Assembly: GCF_011440305.1 (NCBI RefSeq) | Contig: NZ_JAAOIW010000003.1 | Location: 310,001 to 374,000 of the forward strand | Reading direction: 5' to 3' | From: Paenibacillus agricola | Lineage (GTDB): Bacteria > Bacillota > Bacilli > Paenibacillales > NBRC-103111 | DNA: 64,000 nt | In this document: piece after piece, positions 43,993 through 52,616 of the stretch | How the letters are laid out: every line of letters begins with the position of its first letter | Numbering within the stretch: the stretch's first letter is position 1 | Made by a program: the position numbers and the translations under genes | Notes under the pieces: model-generated | Told to the model about the DNA's origin: nothing | Database searches by the model: none | What the model saw: the letters and a program-made list of their open reading frames with translations, nothing else

Positions 43993-44134
43993 GGTGTCAG
44001 CTCCTCTTAAAAGACTATAAAGACAAATTCGCAAGCCGAATACTGCTTACGAATACATATAAGCACCTATCGTTCCATAAACCCAAACCCATATCTAACA
44101 TTAAACTCACACGAATTATATAAATAATATTTTA

Positions 44135-44187
44135 TGTTAGTTTTACTGACATAACTATAATATACATGTGTTAAATAAAAAGTTCAA
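44135..44187 (-). promoter_or_regulatory. Sigma-A promoter and GlnR/TnrA-type operator of the TrpD2-like gene
   Basis: On the minus strand TTGAAC (44182-44187) and TATATT (44159-44164) are 17 bases apart. Just downstream, at about +1 to +17, is TGTCAGTAAAACTAACA (44135-44151), which fits the TGTNA-N7-TNACA core of GlnR/TnrA sites. The flanks extend the dyad to TTATGT...ACATAA (44132-44154). A site there would act as a repressor block. The rest of 43993-44325 holds only a terminator at 44262-44312 and AT-rich spacer. Confidence 0.6.
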
Positions 44188-44261
44188 GCGCGCTTCATTG
44201 GAAGTACGAACGATTGATATAAATCCTTACATTTTGTCCGTCTTTTCCTCCTTCAAGAAAT

Positions 44262-44312
44262 AAAAAAGAAGCATCACCCCCTCCATTACTGCTGGGATGA
44301 CACTTCTTTTTT
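44262..44312. terminator. Bidirectional terminator downstream of obgE
   Basis: A hairpin AAAAAAGAAG/CTTCTTTTTT with inner ATCA-CCC/GGG-TGA pairing lies just after the obgE stop at 44326. It has T-runs in both directions. Confidence 0.85.
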
Positions 44313-44325
44313 AATTGTGCGGCAT

Positions 44326-45627
44326 TTATTCTTTTTCCACAAACTCGAATTCAAAATCACCGATTTGGATCGTTTGGCCATCTACGGCGCCGCGAGTACG
44401 AAGCGCCTGGTCAATACCTTTTTTACGCAAAATCCGGGCAAACCGTTCTATCGATTCCTGGGTACTGAAATTAGTTCGCTTAATCAGCTTTTCAATACTT
44501 GGACTTTCAATAATAAAGGTATCGTTCTCACGCTTAATCGTATACTCTTCCGCATCCCTTGGCTCAAACTTGTACACTTTGCGTTCAGCTAAGTCTACAA
44601 TGTCTTCAAGCAATGGCATATCTGGAATGGTTTCCAGCAAGTCCACAACCTTGTACAGCAGCTCCTGTACCCCTTTTTTCGTAACTGCCGACACCGATAA
44701 AATTTGGATTGAAGGATCAACCTCTGCAAGTTGGCTCTTGAACTCCTCCAGGTAAAATTCAGAGTCCGGCATATCCATTTTATTAGCGACAATAATCTGC
44801 GGACGCTCTCCAAGCTTCGCGCTGTACAATCGTAGCTCTTCATTGATTTTTATCCAGTCATCAAAAGGATCACGCCCATCGGTAGACGCCATATCGATCA
44901 CATGGACGATAATCCGGGTACGCTCGACATGCCTTAAAAACTCATGCCCCAAGCCTACGCCTTCATGGGCTCCTTCGATCAGCCCCGGCAAATCCGCCAT
45001 TACAAAGCTGCGACCATCTCCCACATCAACGACACCCAAATTAGGGGTCAGCGTAGTGAAATGATAAGCAGCAATTTTAGGTTGTGCTGCCGAAACAACG
45101 GATAGCAACGTTGATTTCCCAACACTCGGAAAGCCAACCAAGCCTACATCCGCCATTACTTTAAGCTCAAGCACCAGCCAACGCTCGACGCCCTCTTCAC
45201 CATTCTCCGCAATTTCGGGAGCCGGGTTATAAGGCGTTGCAAACCGAGCGTTACCCCGACCACCTCGGCCGCCTTTTGCCACTACGACTTCCTGGCCATG
45301 CCGCGTTAAATCGGCAATAATTTCTTGGGTGTCATCGTCAATGACTACAGTACCGGGCGGTACCCTTACGATCATGTCTTCCGCAGCTGCCCCATGCTGT
45401 GTCTTATTGCGGCCCTTGATTCCACGATCCGCTTTAAAATGCTTCTGGTACCTAAAGTCAACCAGCGTACGCAAGCCCTCGTCTACACGAAAAATAACGT
45501 CGCCGCCATTGCCGCCATCACCACCACCAGGACCACCATCAGGCACGTATTTCTCCCTTACAAAAGCAACTAAGCCATCGCCTCCGTCGCCGCCTTTAAC
45601 ATAAATCTTCGCTTTATCTATAAACAT
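44326..45627 (-). CDS. obgE: GTPase Obg (ObgE/CgtA)
   Basis: Obg is an essential GTPase for 50S ribosome assembly, stress response and sporulation signalling. The 433-residue protein starts [20 protein letters not shown] with the Gly-rich Obg fold. The G1 loop [11 protein letters not shown] lies near 165, and the G3 segment [20 protein letters not shown] lies near 205-225. The NKMD G4 motif is at about 285, and an OCT domain fills the last 80 residues. The ribosome binding site is GAGGTG, 5 bases upstream. It follows spo0B by 12 bases, as in B. subtilis. Confidence 0.97.
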   Translation of the reverse strand: MFIDKAKIYVKGGDGGDGLVAFVREKYVPDGGPGGGDGGNGGDVIFRVDEGLRTLVDFRYQKHFKADRGIKGRNKTQHGAAAEDMIVRVPPGTVVIDDDTQEIIADLTRHGQEVVVAKGGRGGRGNARFATPYNPAPEIAENGEEGVERWLVLELKVMADVGLVGFPSVGKSTLLSVVSAAQPKIAAYHFTTLTPNLGVVDVGDGRSFVMADLPGLIEGAHEGVGLGHEFLRHVERTRIIVHVIDMASTDGRDPFDDWIKINEELRLYSAKLGERPQIIVANKMDMPDSEFYLEEFKSQLAEVDPSIQILSVSAVTKKGVQELLYKVVDLLETIPDMPLLEDIVDLAERKVYKFEPRDAEEYTIKRENDTFIIESPSIEKLIKRTNFSTQESIERFARILRKKGIDQALRTRGAVDGQTIQIGDFEFEFVEKE

Positions 45628-45639
45628 CCATGCACCTCT

Positions 45640-46284
45640 TTATATATTCAACGGCACTTCGACACTTAGCTTAATAAGGCTTCCGTCCCGTTGATTAGTT
45701 TTCCAAGTTATATTGGAGCCCAGTTGAAGCTTAACCTGCTTCAAGCCTGGTAATATCTGATCTCCTGTCAATTCCCCACGGTACGTACAATCTAACTGCA
45801 ATACGCTGGAGGTTTGGGCCAGTTTTATAAGCAATGTATGCTCGCTATCTTGGTGTTGCTTGGCTTCGTGTTTGATTACATCGATAATTCCCATTAGCAA
45901 GCGGCTCAATTGTTCACCAGCAATGGGCAGCTTATCCAAGTGTATTTCTTGCTCCATCTCGATCTCCAACTTCAATTCATTATCCCCAGATTGGGATGAA
46001 AATAAGTAAACGATCAATTCCGGATGTCCAAGTTTTGAGATATGGCTTTCCTGCTGTACCTTAACTCTTATATTCTCCATCAGAGCTTCCAGCCTATCAT
46101 ACTTCTTCAACTTTACATAGGCGAAAACCAATTGAATTTCATTCATCCAATCATGCCGGTAATGGTTAAATAAGTGAATCAACCGGAGATTAGGATCCGC
46201 TTCACTCTGACTGTGCAGCAAACTGTATTCATTCTCGGTCTGTCCCTCGAATTTTTCTTCGCCATTAAGCCGATTTGAACCCAT
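45640..46284 (-). CDS. spo0B: Sporulation initiation phosphotransferase Spo0B
   Basis: Spo0B passes phosphate from Spo0F to Spo0A in the sporulation phosphorelay. The 214-residue protein has the helical hairpin segment HLFNHYRHDWMNEIQLV, and His44 in RHDWMN corresponds to the phosphorylated His. A degenerate histidine-kinase-like C-terminal domain follows. I chose the ATG with GGAGAGG 5 bases upstream. An ATG 33 bases earlier has no ribosome binding site. It pairs with obgE downstream, and the rpmA terminator lies just upstream. Confidence 0.88.
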   Translation of the reverse strand: MGSNRLNGEEKFEGQTENEYSLLHSQSEADPNLRLIHLFNHYRHDWMNEIQLVFAYVKLKKYDRLEALMENIRVKVQQESHISKLGHPELIVYLFSSQSGDNELKLEIEMEQEIHLDKLPIAGEQLSRLLMGIIDVIKHEAKQHQDSEHTLLIKLAQTSSVLQLDCTYRGELTGDQILPGLKQVKLQLGSNITWKTNQRDGSLIKLSVEVPLNI

Positions 46285-46323
46285 GCCAACCTCTCCGATC
46301 CATTCATCCATATACAAATATAC

Positions 46324-46358
46324 AAAAAACCCCCAGCGAACCTGAATCGCCGGGGTTA
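46324..46358 (-). terminator. Intrinsic terminator of rplU-prp-rpmA
   Basis: On the minus strand AACCCCGGCGA pairs with TTCGCTGGGGGTT, followed by TTTT. It starts 16 bases after the rpmA stop and leaves spo0B-obgE as a separate unit or dependent on readthrough. Confidence 0.8.
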
Positions 46359-46373
46359 TCGTCGGGTAATGGT

Positions 46374-46685
46374 TTAAGCCTCTACGGATGCAGCCACTGG
46401 AGCGACTTCGAATGGATAGACGCTAACTTTTTTACGAGTACGGCCATAACGTTCGAACTTTACTGAGCCTTCGATTAGAGCAAACAACGTATCATCGGAA
46501 CCGATACCTACGTTATTTCCTGGATGAATTTTAGTTCCGCGTTGGCGATACAAAATGCTTCCAGCTGTAACAGCTTGACCATCTGCACGCTTAGCGCCAA
46601 GACGTCTACCAATACTGTCACGTCCATTTTTTGTGGAACCTACACCCTTCTTGGATGCGAACATCTGAAGATTTAATTGTAACAT
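46374..46685 (-). CDS. rpmA: 50S ribosomal protein L27 (Prp-processed form)
   Basis: L27 sits at the peptidyl transferase centre. The 103-residue precursor starts [20 protein letters not shown]. The N-terminal MLQLNLQMF piece is the Firmicute extension removed by the Prp protease between Phe and Ala, leaving ASKKG. Start ATG with AAGGAGG 8 bases upstream. The rest ([29 protein letters not shown]) is typical L27. The Prp gene lies 14 bases upstream. Confidence 0.97.
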   Translation of the reverse strand: MLQLNLQMFASKKGVGSTKNGRDSIGRRLGAKRADGQAVTAGSILYRQRGTKIHPGNNVGIGSDDTLFALIEGSVKFERYGRTRKKVSVYPFEVAPVAASVEA

Positions 46686-46699
46686 GGTGTCAACCTCCT

Positions 46700-47032
46700 T
46701 CATTTCTTATTTTCTTGCAAATCTATATACGCACTGTACGATTGTTTAATAGTTTGCAGCATGACAACCATGGATTCCAATAACATCTGAACCTTTTCAT
46801 TCAATGCGTTGTCTATAGAATCAGCAACTTCGACATCAAGGAAGCCATGTTTATGGCGTGCTTTGAGCTCTATCCCCAACAATACTTCAACCGCATTAAC
46901 CGTACCAACAGTAACCGCCGATACACCGGCACAAACAATATCTTTACCTGGATCATCATACATGGCATGTCCTTTAACTTGGAACGAAAGGATACGACCG
47001 TCGGGCTTGCGCCTAATCTTTACACGAATCAT
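46700..47032 (-). CDS. prp: Ribosomal-processing cysteine protease Prp (YsxB)
   Basis: Prp cleaves the N-terminal extension of L27, an essential step where that extension exists. The 110-residue protein has the catalytic pair His22 ([11 protein letters not shown]) and Cys34 ([10 protein letters not shown]). It lies between rplU and rpmA, as in other Firmicutes. Its substrate is encoded next door with an intact cleavage site. Confidence 0.95.
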   Translation of the reverse strand: MIRVKIRRKPDGRILSFQVKGHAMYDDPGKDIVCAGVSAVTVGTVNAVEVLLGIELKARHKHGFLDVEVADSIDNALNEKVQMLLESMVVMLQTIKQSYSAYIDLQENKK

Positions 47033-47043
47033 ATATCTGATCC

Positions 47044-47355
47044 TTAAGCTTCGATTTTTTCAATCACTACTTTAGTGTAAGGCTGACGATGACCTTGCTT
47101 GCGGCGGTAGTTCTTCTTCGCTTTATATTTATAAACGATGATCTTCTCGCCTTTACCGTGCTTTTCCACTTTAGCAGAAACCGAAGCTCCAGCGATTAGT
47201 GGAGCGCCAAAAACTAAACCAGCTTCTTTGGACACAGCTAATACTTGATCAAAAATAACGGAATCGCCTTCACCAGCATTCAATTTCTCGATGTAAAGAA
47301 CATCGCCTTCTTGAACCTTGTATTGCTTACCGCCTGTAATCATAATTGCGTACAT
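47044..47355 (-). CDS. rplU: 50S ribosomal protein L21
   Basis: L21 is a 103-residue ribosomal protein beginning [18 protein letters not shown] with the conserved [17 protein letters not shown] near the C-terminus. AGGGAGGTG lies 8 bases upstream. It heads the rplU-prp-rpmA operon, with a sigma-A promoter at 47478-47506 and a likely structured leader in between. Confidence 0.97.
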   Translation of the reverse strand: MYAIMITGGKQYKVQEGDVLYIEKLNAGEGDSVIFDQVLAVSKEAGLVFGAPLIAGASVSAKVEKHGKGEKIIVYKYKAKKNYRRKQGHRQPYTKVVIEKIEA

Positions 47356-47476
47356 ATTTGTTGCACCTCCCTCATGTCTCAGACTCGCCTATAAGCCAAG
47401 GTGATATGTCCATACAAGCAACATATACTTATAACCCGCTTCGTGCGGTTACAGCATGTTTTGCAACATACCTGAA
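47356..47476 (-). promoter_or_regulatory. 5' leader of rplU operon, probably an L21-leader RNA
   Basis: About 120 bases separate the promoter from rplU. The leader contains a GC-rich stem-loop (AACCGC/GCGGGTT around 47433-47450) and further pairing. Firmicute rplU operons often carry an autoregulatory L21 leader. I could not verify its consensus by eye. Confidence 0.45.
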
Positions 47477-47477
47477 T

Positions 47478-47506
47478 ATTCTACCACAATGATAACAGCA
47501 ATGCAA
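47478..47506 (-). promoter_or_regulatory. Sigma-A promoter of rplU-prp-rpmA
   Basis: On the minus strand TTGCAT (47501-47506) and TAGAAT (47478-47483) are 17 bases apart. Confidence 0.75.
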
Positions 47507-47558
47507 TATTTATTCTGTATGCCATTTGGAACCCTATTAATGCCTTCATTTTTTGCTC

Positions 47559-48800
47559 CTATTTAGGCCAAATCCAGCCATTACCATCGCAGGCTACACA
47601 GCGGATAACCGGAAGCTTATGAGTGCCATCCTTCACTTTTTTGCGGGTCATTTCCACCAATCCAAGCTTGGTCCAACCGACCACAACAGTTTTGGTCCGA
47701 TCCTTTTTGATTTCTTGGGCAAGCATATCCAAAACCTGCTGTTTATTCGCTTCAATCCCCATATCAATAAAGTCAATGACGATCAATCCGCCGATGTCAC
47801 GCAGCCGCAGCAGCCTTGCAATATCTTTAGCCGCCATCAGGTTCGTATCGTAGGCTGTTTGCTCCAAGCTAACACTGCCCGTATATTTGCCAGTGTTTAC
47901 ATCAAACACTGTTAAAGCCTCCGTGTGGTCAATAACCAGGTAGCCGCCGTTGTCTAGCCAAATTTTTCGTTTGAATCCGCTTTGCAGCTGGTCGTCAACC
48001 TCGTAGGTGGCAAATAAAGAAATCGCCCTGTTATCAAATAAGCGTATATGCTCACATAAAACCGGAGCTGTTGTTCGCAGCAGTGTAACGATAGAGGCAT
48101 GTACCTCTTTATCATCAACCCACAGCTCATTAACATCCTCGCTAAATCCGTCGCGTACCCATCTCGACAGCAGCCCGAAATCGGTGTATACCTTGCGGGG
48201 CAAGGGGCCTGGCTTTTCGATCAGCTCTTCAACCGTGCGCCAGCGCTCACGCAGCTCCTCCAAATCGGCTGAAATTATTGAATCTGGAACCCCCTGTGCT
48301 GCGGTACGGACAATAAAGCCCTCTCCCGGCAGCACTTGACTTTCAGCAGCCCGCTTCAGCCGGTTTCGCTCTTCCTCGTTGGCGATTTTGCGTGAAACTC
48401 CAATATAGTCAGCCTTAGGCATATACACCCCCCATCGTCCTGGAATCGAATGATGGGTAGTCACACGTGCCCCTTTGGTCCCTACCGGCTCTTTCACTAC
48501 CTGAACCAACAGGATTTGCCCCGGCTGTACAAGCTCCGTTACAGGCGGCTTCTCCTTTGGCTGCTTGTCCAAGTGGGCCGGAAGCATATCATCAATGTAT
48601 AAAAAAGCATTTTTCTCAAGCCCTATATCTAAAAATGCGGCTTGCATCCCCTGCAACACACGCATGACACGTCCAAGGTACATATTGCCAGCCAATTGCT
48701 CGGTTCCACGAGATTCATTGTCATATTCAGCTAGCTTGCCATTTTCCAAGACAGCTACTTCAATTCGGTCTTGTCCGCATTGAACCAGAATTTGCTTCAT
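47559..48800 (-). CDS. rng: Ribonuclease E/G family protein (Rng)
   Basis: RNase E/G family endonucleases process rRNA and mRNA. The 413-residue protein is of the short RNase G type: an S1-like domain (YLGRVMRVLQGMQAAFLDIG near residues 40-60), then the RNase H-like and DNase-like catalytic core with WLDNGGYLVIDHTEALTVFD near 300. A C-terminal VIRCVACDGNGWI carries a CxxCxG cysteine pair that recalls the Zn-link. I chose the ATG with GCGAGGTGG upstream. A longer reading upstream lacks a ribosome binding site. B. subtilis has no RNase E/G, so this gene distinguishes the organism. Genes on either side are rplU and spoIVFB, as in several Paenibacillus-like genomes. Confidence 0.92.
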   Translation of the reverse strand: MKQILVQCGQDRIEVAVLENGKLAEYDNESRGTEQLAGNMYLGRVMRVLQGMQAAFLDIGLEKNAFLYIDDMLPAHLDKQPKEKPPVTELVQPGQILLVQVVKEPVGTKGARVTTHHSIPGRWGVYMPKADYIGVSRKIANEEERNRLKRAAESQVLPGEGFIVRTAAQGVPDSIISADLEELRERWRTVEELIEKPGPLPRKVYTDFGLLSRWVRDGFSEDVNELWVDDKEVHASIVTLLRTTAPVLCEHIRLFDNRAISLFATYEVDDQLQSGFKRKIWLDNGGYLVIDHTEALTVFDVNTGKYTGSVSLEQTAYDTNLMAAKDIARLLRLRDIGGLIVIDFIDMGIEANKQQVLDMLAQEIKKDRTKTVVVGWTKLGLVEMTRKKVKDGTHKLPVIRCVACDGNGWIWPK

Positions 48801-48822
48801 TTTTTCCACCTCGCCTTTCATT

Positions 48823-49728
48823 TTACATGAAAAGCTCAGAAATCGCACATCCACGCTTAGACTCATTAAAATAGGATTGCAGCAGTGGTCGTTCGGGTAC
48901 AACGACACTAATCGACCCATGCGGATCCAGTATATAAATCAAATGCACTTTCTCCCGCATAAAGAGACGAACAACATCCGTCACCCGCCGCTCGCCGCTC
49001 ACAACAATGGGACAGGCCAAGGTCCCCCTGCCTATTAGCCGCGCCACAGCCGTTTCGCGATGCAGCAAAAAACGCATGAAATGATAGGATCTCCCTTTAT
49101 AGGCATACCAGTTGGAGCCAATCAAAAACACGCCAATGATAAATAGGTTCATCTGGATCCCACCACGGAGCACATGCAGCAAAGAGCCTAATGTTAGTAT
49201 TAGGCTTAGCATAAGGCCAAGCGTAAGGTTAATCGAAATAACCCTGTAGTAAGGCAGCCATAGACCCATAACGGCTTGCAGCAGTTTGCCGCCATCCAAT
49301 GGTGAAATCGGCAGCAGGTTAAACAGGGCAATAAACAGGTTAGCCTGAATAAAATAGGCGGCCCATTGCTCAGAAATCAATCCCATCCACTGCAACATAT
49401 GTGCGATAAGAATCATCCAGACATTTTGCAGCGGACCCGAGATGATTACGACAATTTCCTGCCATACAGGCACATTCCCCAGCTCTTCAACAACAGCCTC
49501 ACCACCAAAGGGTAGCAGCAGCACTTCCTTCACTCGCCACCCAAACCCTTTGGCGGCTATAGCATGCCCCATTTCATGAACAAGCACAATGCCAAACAAA
49601 GTCGCCATTTCTATAAAATATCCACCCACCACCGATAAAAGCATCACCACCGAAAATAAGGGATGAAATCGAAAGGTAATCCCAAACCACCGGTTCCATC
49701 GGTTCCATTTAATCAAAAGCAACCACAT
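48823..49728 (-). CDS. spoIVFB: Stage IV sporulation protein FB, intramembrane metalloprotease
   Basis: SpoIVFB is a site-2-protease that cuts pro-sigma-K in the mother cell. The 301-residue membrane protein has HEMGH at 51-55 (zinc His51 and His55, Glu52) and the third ligand Asp145 in PISPLDGG. A C-terminal CBS-like domain follows. The start is uncertain. The ATG at 49728 overlaps spoIVFA by 20 bases and has only a GGTGG just upstream; TTG codons at positions 3 and 5 are alternatives. Confidence 0.93.
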   Translation of the reverse strand: MWLLLIKWNRWNRWFGITFRFHPLFSVVMLLSVVGGYFIEMATLFGIVLVHEMGHAIAAKGFGWRVKEVLLLPFGGEAVVEELGNVPVWQEIVVIISGPLQNVWMILIAHMLQWMGLISEQWAAYFIQANLFIALFNLLPISPLDGGKLLQAVMGLWLPYYRVISINLTLGLMLSLILTLGSLLHVLRGGIQMNLFIIGVFLIGSNWYAYKGRSYHFMRFLLHRETAVARLIGRGTLACPIVVSGERRVTDVVRLFMREKVHLIYILDPHGSISVVVPERPLLQSYFNESKRGCAISELFM

Positions 49729-50497
49729 CCACCGGATTTAGAAATCGGTTATCCTTGGAAACGGCAAAATACAAATAACCAGCCTGCTTTGCTGCATTTT
49801 TCGATACTGTCCCGATTTTTTCCCCACCCTTGATCCAGTCGTTGAGCTCAACACTCGCTTGCTCAATCCAGCCATAATTCGATTGCATCCCATCAGCATG
49901 GCGTATAATAATCGTGTATCCGGTATCATCCTTGTTTCCTTTATAGATAACCAACCCGGTGTCGATAGCTGATACGACTGCATCCCCTTTAGTCTCCAAG
50001 GTTACGCCTAGCCGACTTGATTCAAACGGAGCAATAACCTTCCCTTGTACAGGCGAAAAATATGGCTTATTATGCGCCGTCACCTTCTGCGCCTCCTGCT
50101 GCATCGCAGGAATCCAAGCTGGCAGTAAAGAAGGATTACCGCCAAATTGGCGCTCGTACCAGAAAGCTACATTTTGAAAATCAAAGGGCTTATTCAGCGC
50201 CGAAGCAATCTGGGACTTGGCTTGGTTAACTAGAGGATGGTTTAGCTGGAACACTCCCCAAATTAAGGCAAACAGACAACAGCTCATCCACAATTTCGTG
50301 CGAAAGGAATTTAATCGAGGTAAAAAGGGTCCCCCACCATGCGTATACTCTTCATCCTTCGAATTGGCATATTCCTCTTGCCACTTGCGTTTCCACACAT
50401 ATTCAGGGTCTTCCCATTGTTTCGTGGCTTCCTGCAGCTGCTGCAATTGCTTCATCTGTTCAATTTGCTGTTGTCTTGCCGAGTCTCGGATTTCCAT
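49709..50497 (-). CDS. spoIVFA: Stage IV sporulation protein FA, M23-like domain
   Basis: SpoIVFA holds SpoIVFB in a complex with BofA and is cleaved by SpoIVB at the checkpoint. The 262-residue protein has a charged N-terminal half rich in Gln, one membrane segment (WMSCCLFALIWGVFQL near residues 70-85) and a C-terminal LytM/M23-like domain (VQGKVIAPFESSRLG, IDTGLVIYKG, GEKIGTVSK). The catalytic His motifs of active M23 enzymes are not obvious, as expected for SpoIVFA. GGAGG lies 8 bases upstream. It overlaps spoIVFB and has a sigma-E-like promoter upstream. Confidence 0.9.
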   Translation of the reverse strand: MEIRDSARQQQIEQMKQLQQLQEATKQWEDPEYVWKRKWQEEYANSKDEEYTHGGGPFLPRLNSFRTKLWMSCCLFALIWGVFQLNHPLVNQAKSQIASALNKPFDFQNVAFWYERQFGGNPSLLPAWIPAMQQEAQKVTAHNKPYFSPVQGKVIAPFESSRLGVTLETKGDAVVSAIDTGLVIYKGNKDDTGYTIIIRHADGMQSNYGWIEQASVELNDWIKGGEKIGTVSKNAAKQAGYLYFAVSKDNRFLNPVDVVAFD

Positions 50498-50536
50498 CGC
50501 ATGATCCTCCTGGATAAGCTGGGGCTTGTATACTCC

Positions 50537-50565
50537 ATCCTATGAGCTCGGACACTTGAATATAA
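50537..50565 (-). promoter_or_regulatory. Sigma-E-type promoter of spoIVFA-spoIVFB
   Basis: On the minus strand TTATATT (50559-50565) and CATAGGAT (50537-50544) are 14 bases apart, matching the sigma-E pattern. Transcription of spoIVFAB is under sigma-E in B. subtilis. Confidence 0.6.
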
Positions 50566-50599
50566 CTTCTATTCATCCTGGAGCGGATCATAACAACAC

Positions 50600-50620
50600 A
50601 AAAAGCATCCCGAAGGATGC
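50600..50620 (-). terminator. Intrinsic terminator of the mre-min-rodA transcript
   Basis: On the minus strand GCATCC-TTCG-GGATGC is followed by TTTTTG, about 20 bases after the rodA stop. Confidence 0.85.
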
Positions 50621-50642
50621 GTCCCCATTAACATTATAGGAT

Positions 50643-51794
50643 TTATGAGTGGAACATCGGCTCTTTTTCCTGGTGGACATGAATGCTGACAACTAAGCCA
50701 ATACTTAACATGTTGAGTAGTAACGAGGTCCCCCCATAGCTAATAAATGGGAGCGTAATACCCGTTAGCGGCATTATTCCAAGCAGCATACCAACATTTT
50801 CGAATATTTGGAATACGAACATCGATACGACACCTACAATGATATAAGAACCAGCCTTATCATTGCATTGGATCGATATGAGTATCATTCTATAGATAAG
50901 CACAAAATAGAGCAGAAGCAAAATCGAGGAACCTACGAACCCAAACTCCTCAGCCAATACGACAAAAATTGAATCTGAATAAGCGTACGGAATGAAATTT
51001 CGGTGTACAGATGTACCTTTGAGATAGTTTTCACCAGTCAGACCGCCGGAGCCAATCGCTTTTATGGAATTATCAACCTGAAATTTTTGGTCCTTCGTAG
51101 CGCTATCTGGACTAATGAACGTATCTATACGGGTAACCCAATGACCCTTATCCTGACTTTTCAAATAATTTTGAATCGGTTCATGATAATGCGTGAACAG
51201 ATAAAAAAATAGCACAAGCCCTGCTGCCGCTATAAGAAATCCAATGAGAAAATGTAAATATTTTATATTCCCAATCCATAACATACCTATGAGCACAACC
51301 AAGAAAATTATGGCATTCCCCAAATCAGGCTGGATGAGCACCAAAATAAAAGGAACAAGTACCATTCCTCCTATCGGGACTACATCCGTAAAGAAATACA
51401 GGGGTTCCCCCTGCCTCCTAGCCATAAACGCAGCGAGCGCTATAATTAGCATGAGCTTCATAAACTCCGCTGGTTGGAACAAAAGGTTGCCTGGCAGCTT
51501 AAACCAGCTCTTAGCTCCATTTAATGTGTCACCATATGTGTATACAGCCACTAGCAGTGCAAGCCCGGTAATATAAAAATACGGGGATATTTTCAATAAA
51601 ATGCGAAAATCTACTAAGGTTACACCAATAAAGGCAATTATAGAAATGATATAAATGGTAATCGTTTTTCGTAGATCAAACTCGATAACGGGATCATCCA
51701 TCGTTGCGCTATAAACAAGCAATGCACTGATGACCATAAACGCTATCAAGATAGCTACGATCAACAAATCTATTCTTTTAAATTTTTGCAGCAA
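50643..51794 (-). CDS. rodA: Rod shape-determining protein RodA (SEDS family)
   Basis: RodA is a peptidoglycan glycosyltransferase of the SEDS family that works with MreB during elongation. The 383-residue protein has about ten membrane segments and the signatures NGAKSWFKLPGNLLFQPAEFMKL, IQPDLGNAIIFL, and the C-terminal GIMPLTGITLPFISYGGTSLLL. FtsW and SpoVE are the alternatives. Its place beside mreBCD and minCD favours RodA. The start is TTG, 7 bases after the minD stop, with GGGATGGGATGAG upstream. Confidence 0.9.
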   Translation of the reverse strand: MLQKFKRIDLLIVAILIAFMVISALLVYSATMDDPVIEFDLRKTITIYIISIIAFIGVTLVDFRILLKISPYFYITGLALLVAVYTYGDTLNGAKSWFKLPGNLLFQPAEFMKLMLIIALAAFMARRQGEPLYFFTDVVPIGGMVLVPFILVLIQPDLGNAIIFLVVLIGMLWIGNIKYLHFLIGFLIAAAGLVLFFYLFTHYHEPIQNYLKSQDKGHWVTRIDTFISPDSATKDQKFQVDNSIKAIGSGGLTGENYLKGTSVHRNFIPYAYSDSIFVVLAEEFGFVGSSILLLLYFVLIYRMILISIQCNDKAGSYIIVGVVSMFVFQIFENVGMLLGIMPLTGITLPFISYGGTSLLLNMLSIGLVVSIHVHQEKEPMFHS

Positions 51795-51801
51795 AACACG
51801 C

Positions 51802-52596
51802 TCATCCCATCCCGATAAACTTCTTGAATTTACTCATCATGCCGGACTTTTCATCCAACAGCATCAAAGGAACCGTATCCCCAAGAATACGCCGCGCAAT
51901 GTTGCGATAAGCAATGGCTGCCGGAGAATTAGGGTTCATAACGGTTGGCTCGCCCATATTGGCAGCTTTAATCACATATTCATCATCAGGAACGATGCCG
52001 AGGAGGTCAATAGCCAGAACCGAGGTGATTTCGTCGATGCTCAGCATTTCGCCTTTTTTCACCATACTTGCGCGAATCCTGTTGATCACAAGCTTGGGTG
52101 AAAATATTTTTTCATTTTCGAGCAGCCCGATAATTCGGTCTGCATCACGTACCGCCGCATTTTCTGGAGTCGTCACCACGATCGCTTTATCCGCACCTGC
52201 AACCGCATTTTTAAAGCCTTGCTCAATACCGGCAGGGCAATCGATAATGACGTATTCAAAATCACGTTTGAGCTCCAGGATAATATCCCTTACCGCTTCA
52301 GGAGAGATCGCGCTTTTATCTTGAGTTTGTGCAGCAGGCAGCATGTACAGCTCTTCAAAGCGTTTATCTTTAACTAACGCTTGCGCCAATCTACAGCGTC
52401 CTTCGGCAACATCGATCAAATTATATATAATCCGATTTTCCAAACCCATCACAACATCCAGATTCCGTAATCCAATATCCGTATCCACCATGCACACTTT
52501 TTTGCCCTGAAGTGCTAATGCCGTTCCAATATTGGCAGAGGTGGTCGTTTTACCGACGCCCCCTTTTCCCGAGGTTATGACAATTGCTTCACCCAT
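51802..52596 (-). CDS. minD: Septum site-determining ATPase MinD
   Basis: MinD is a membrane-associated deviant-Walker ATPase that positions MinC. The 264-residue protein begins MGEAIVITSGKGGVGKTT (deviant Walker A KGGVGKTT at 11-18). It has VDTDIGLRNLDVVMGLENR near 38-56, VIIDCPAGIEQGF and a C-terminal amphipathic helix ending MMSKFKKFIGMG for membrane binding. GGAGG lies upstream. It follows minC closely. Confidence 0.97.
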   Translation of the reverse strand: MGEAIVITSGKGGVGKTTTSANIGTALALQGKKVCMVDTDIGLRNLDVVMGLENRIIYNLIDVAEGRCRLAQALVKDKRFEELYMLPAAQTQDKSAISPEAVRDIILELKRDFEYVIIDCPAGIEQGFKNAVAGADKAIVVTTPENAAVRDADRIIGLLENEKIFSPKLVINRIRASMVKKGEMLSIDEITSVLAIDLLGIVPDDEYVIKAANMGEPTVMNPNSPAAIAYRNIARRILGDTVPLMLLDEKSGMMSKFKKFIGMG

Positions 52597-52616
52597 TGTG
52601 TTATACCTCCTTCACC

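Noticed and set aside
44135-44151. Dyad as a terminator hairpin
   Set aside because: No T-run follows on either strand and the position relative to the promoter fits an operator better.
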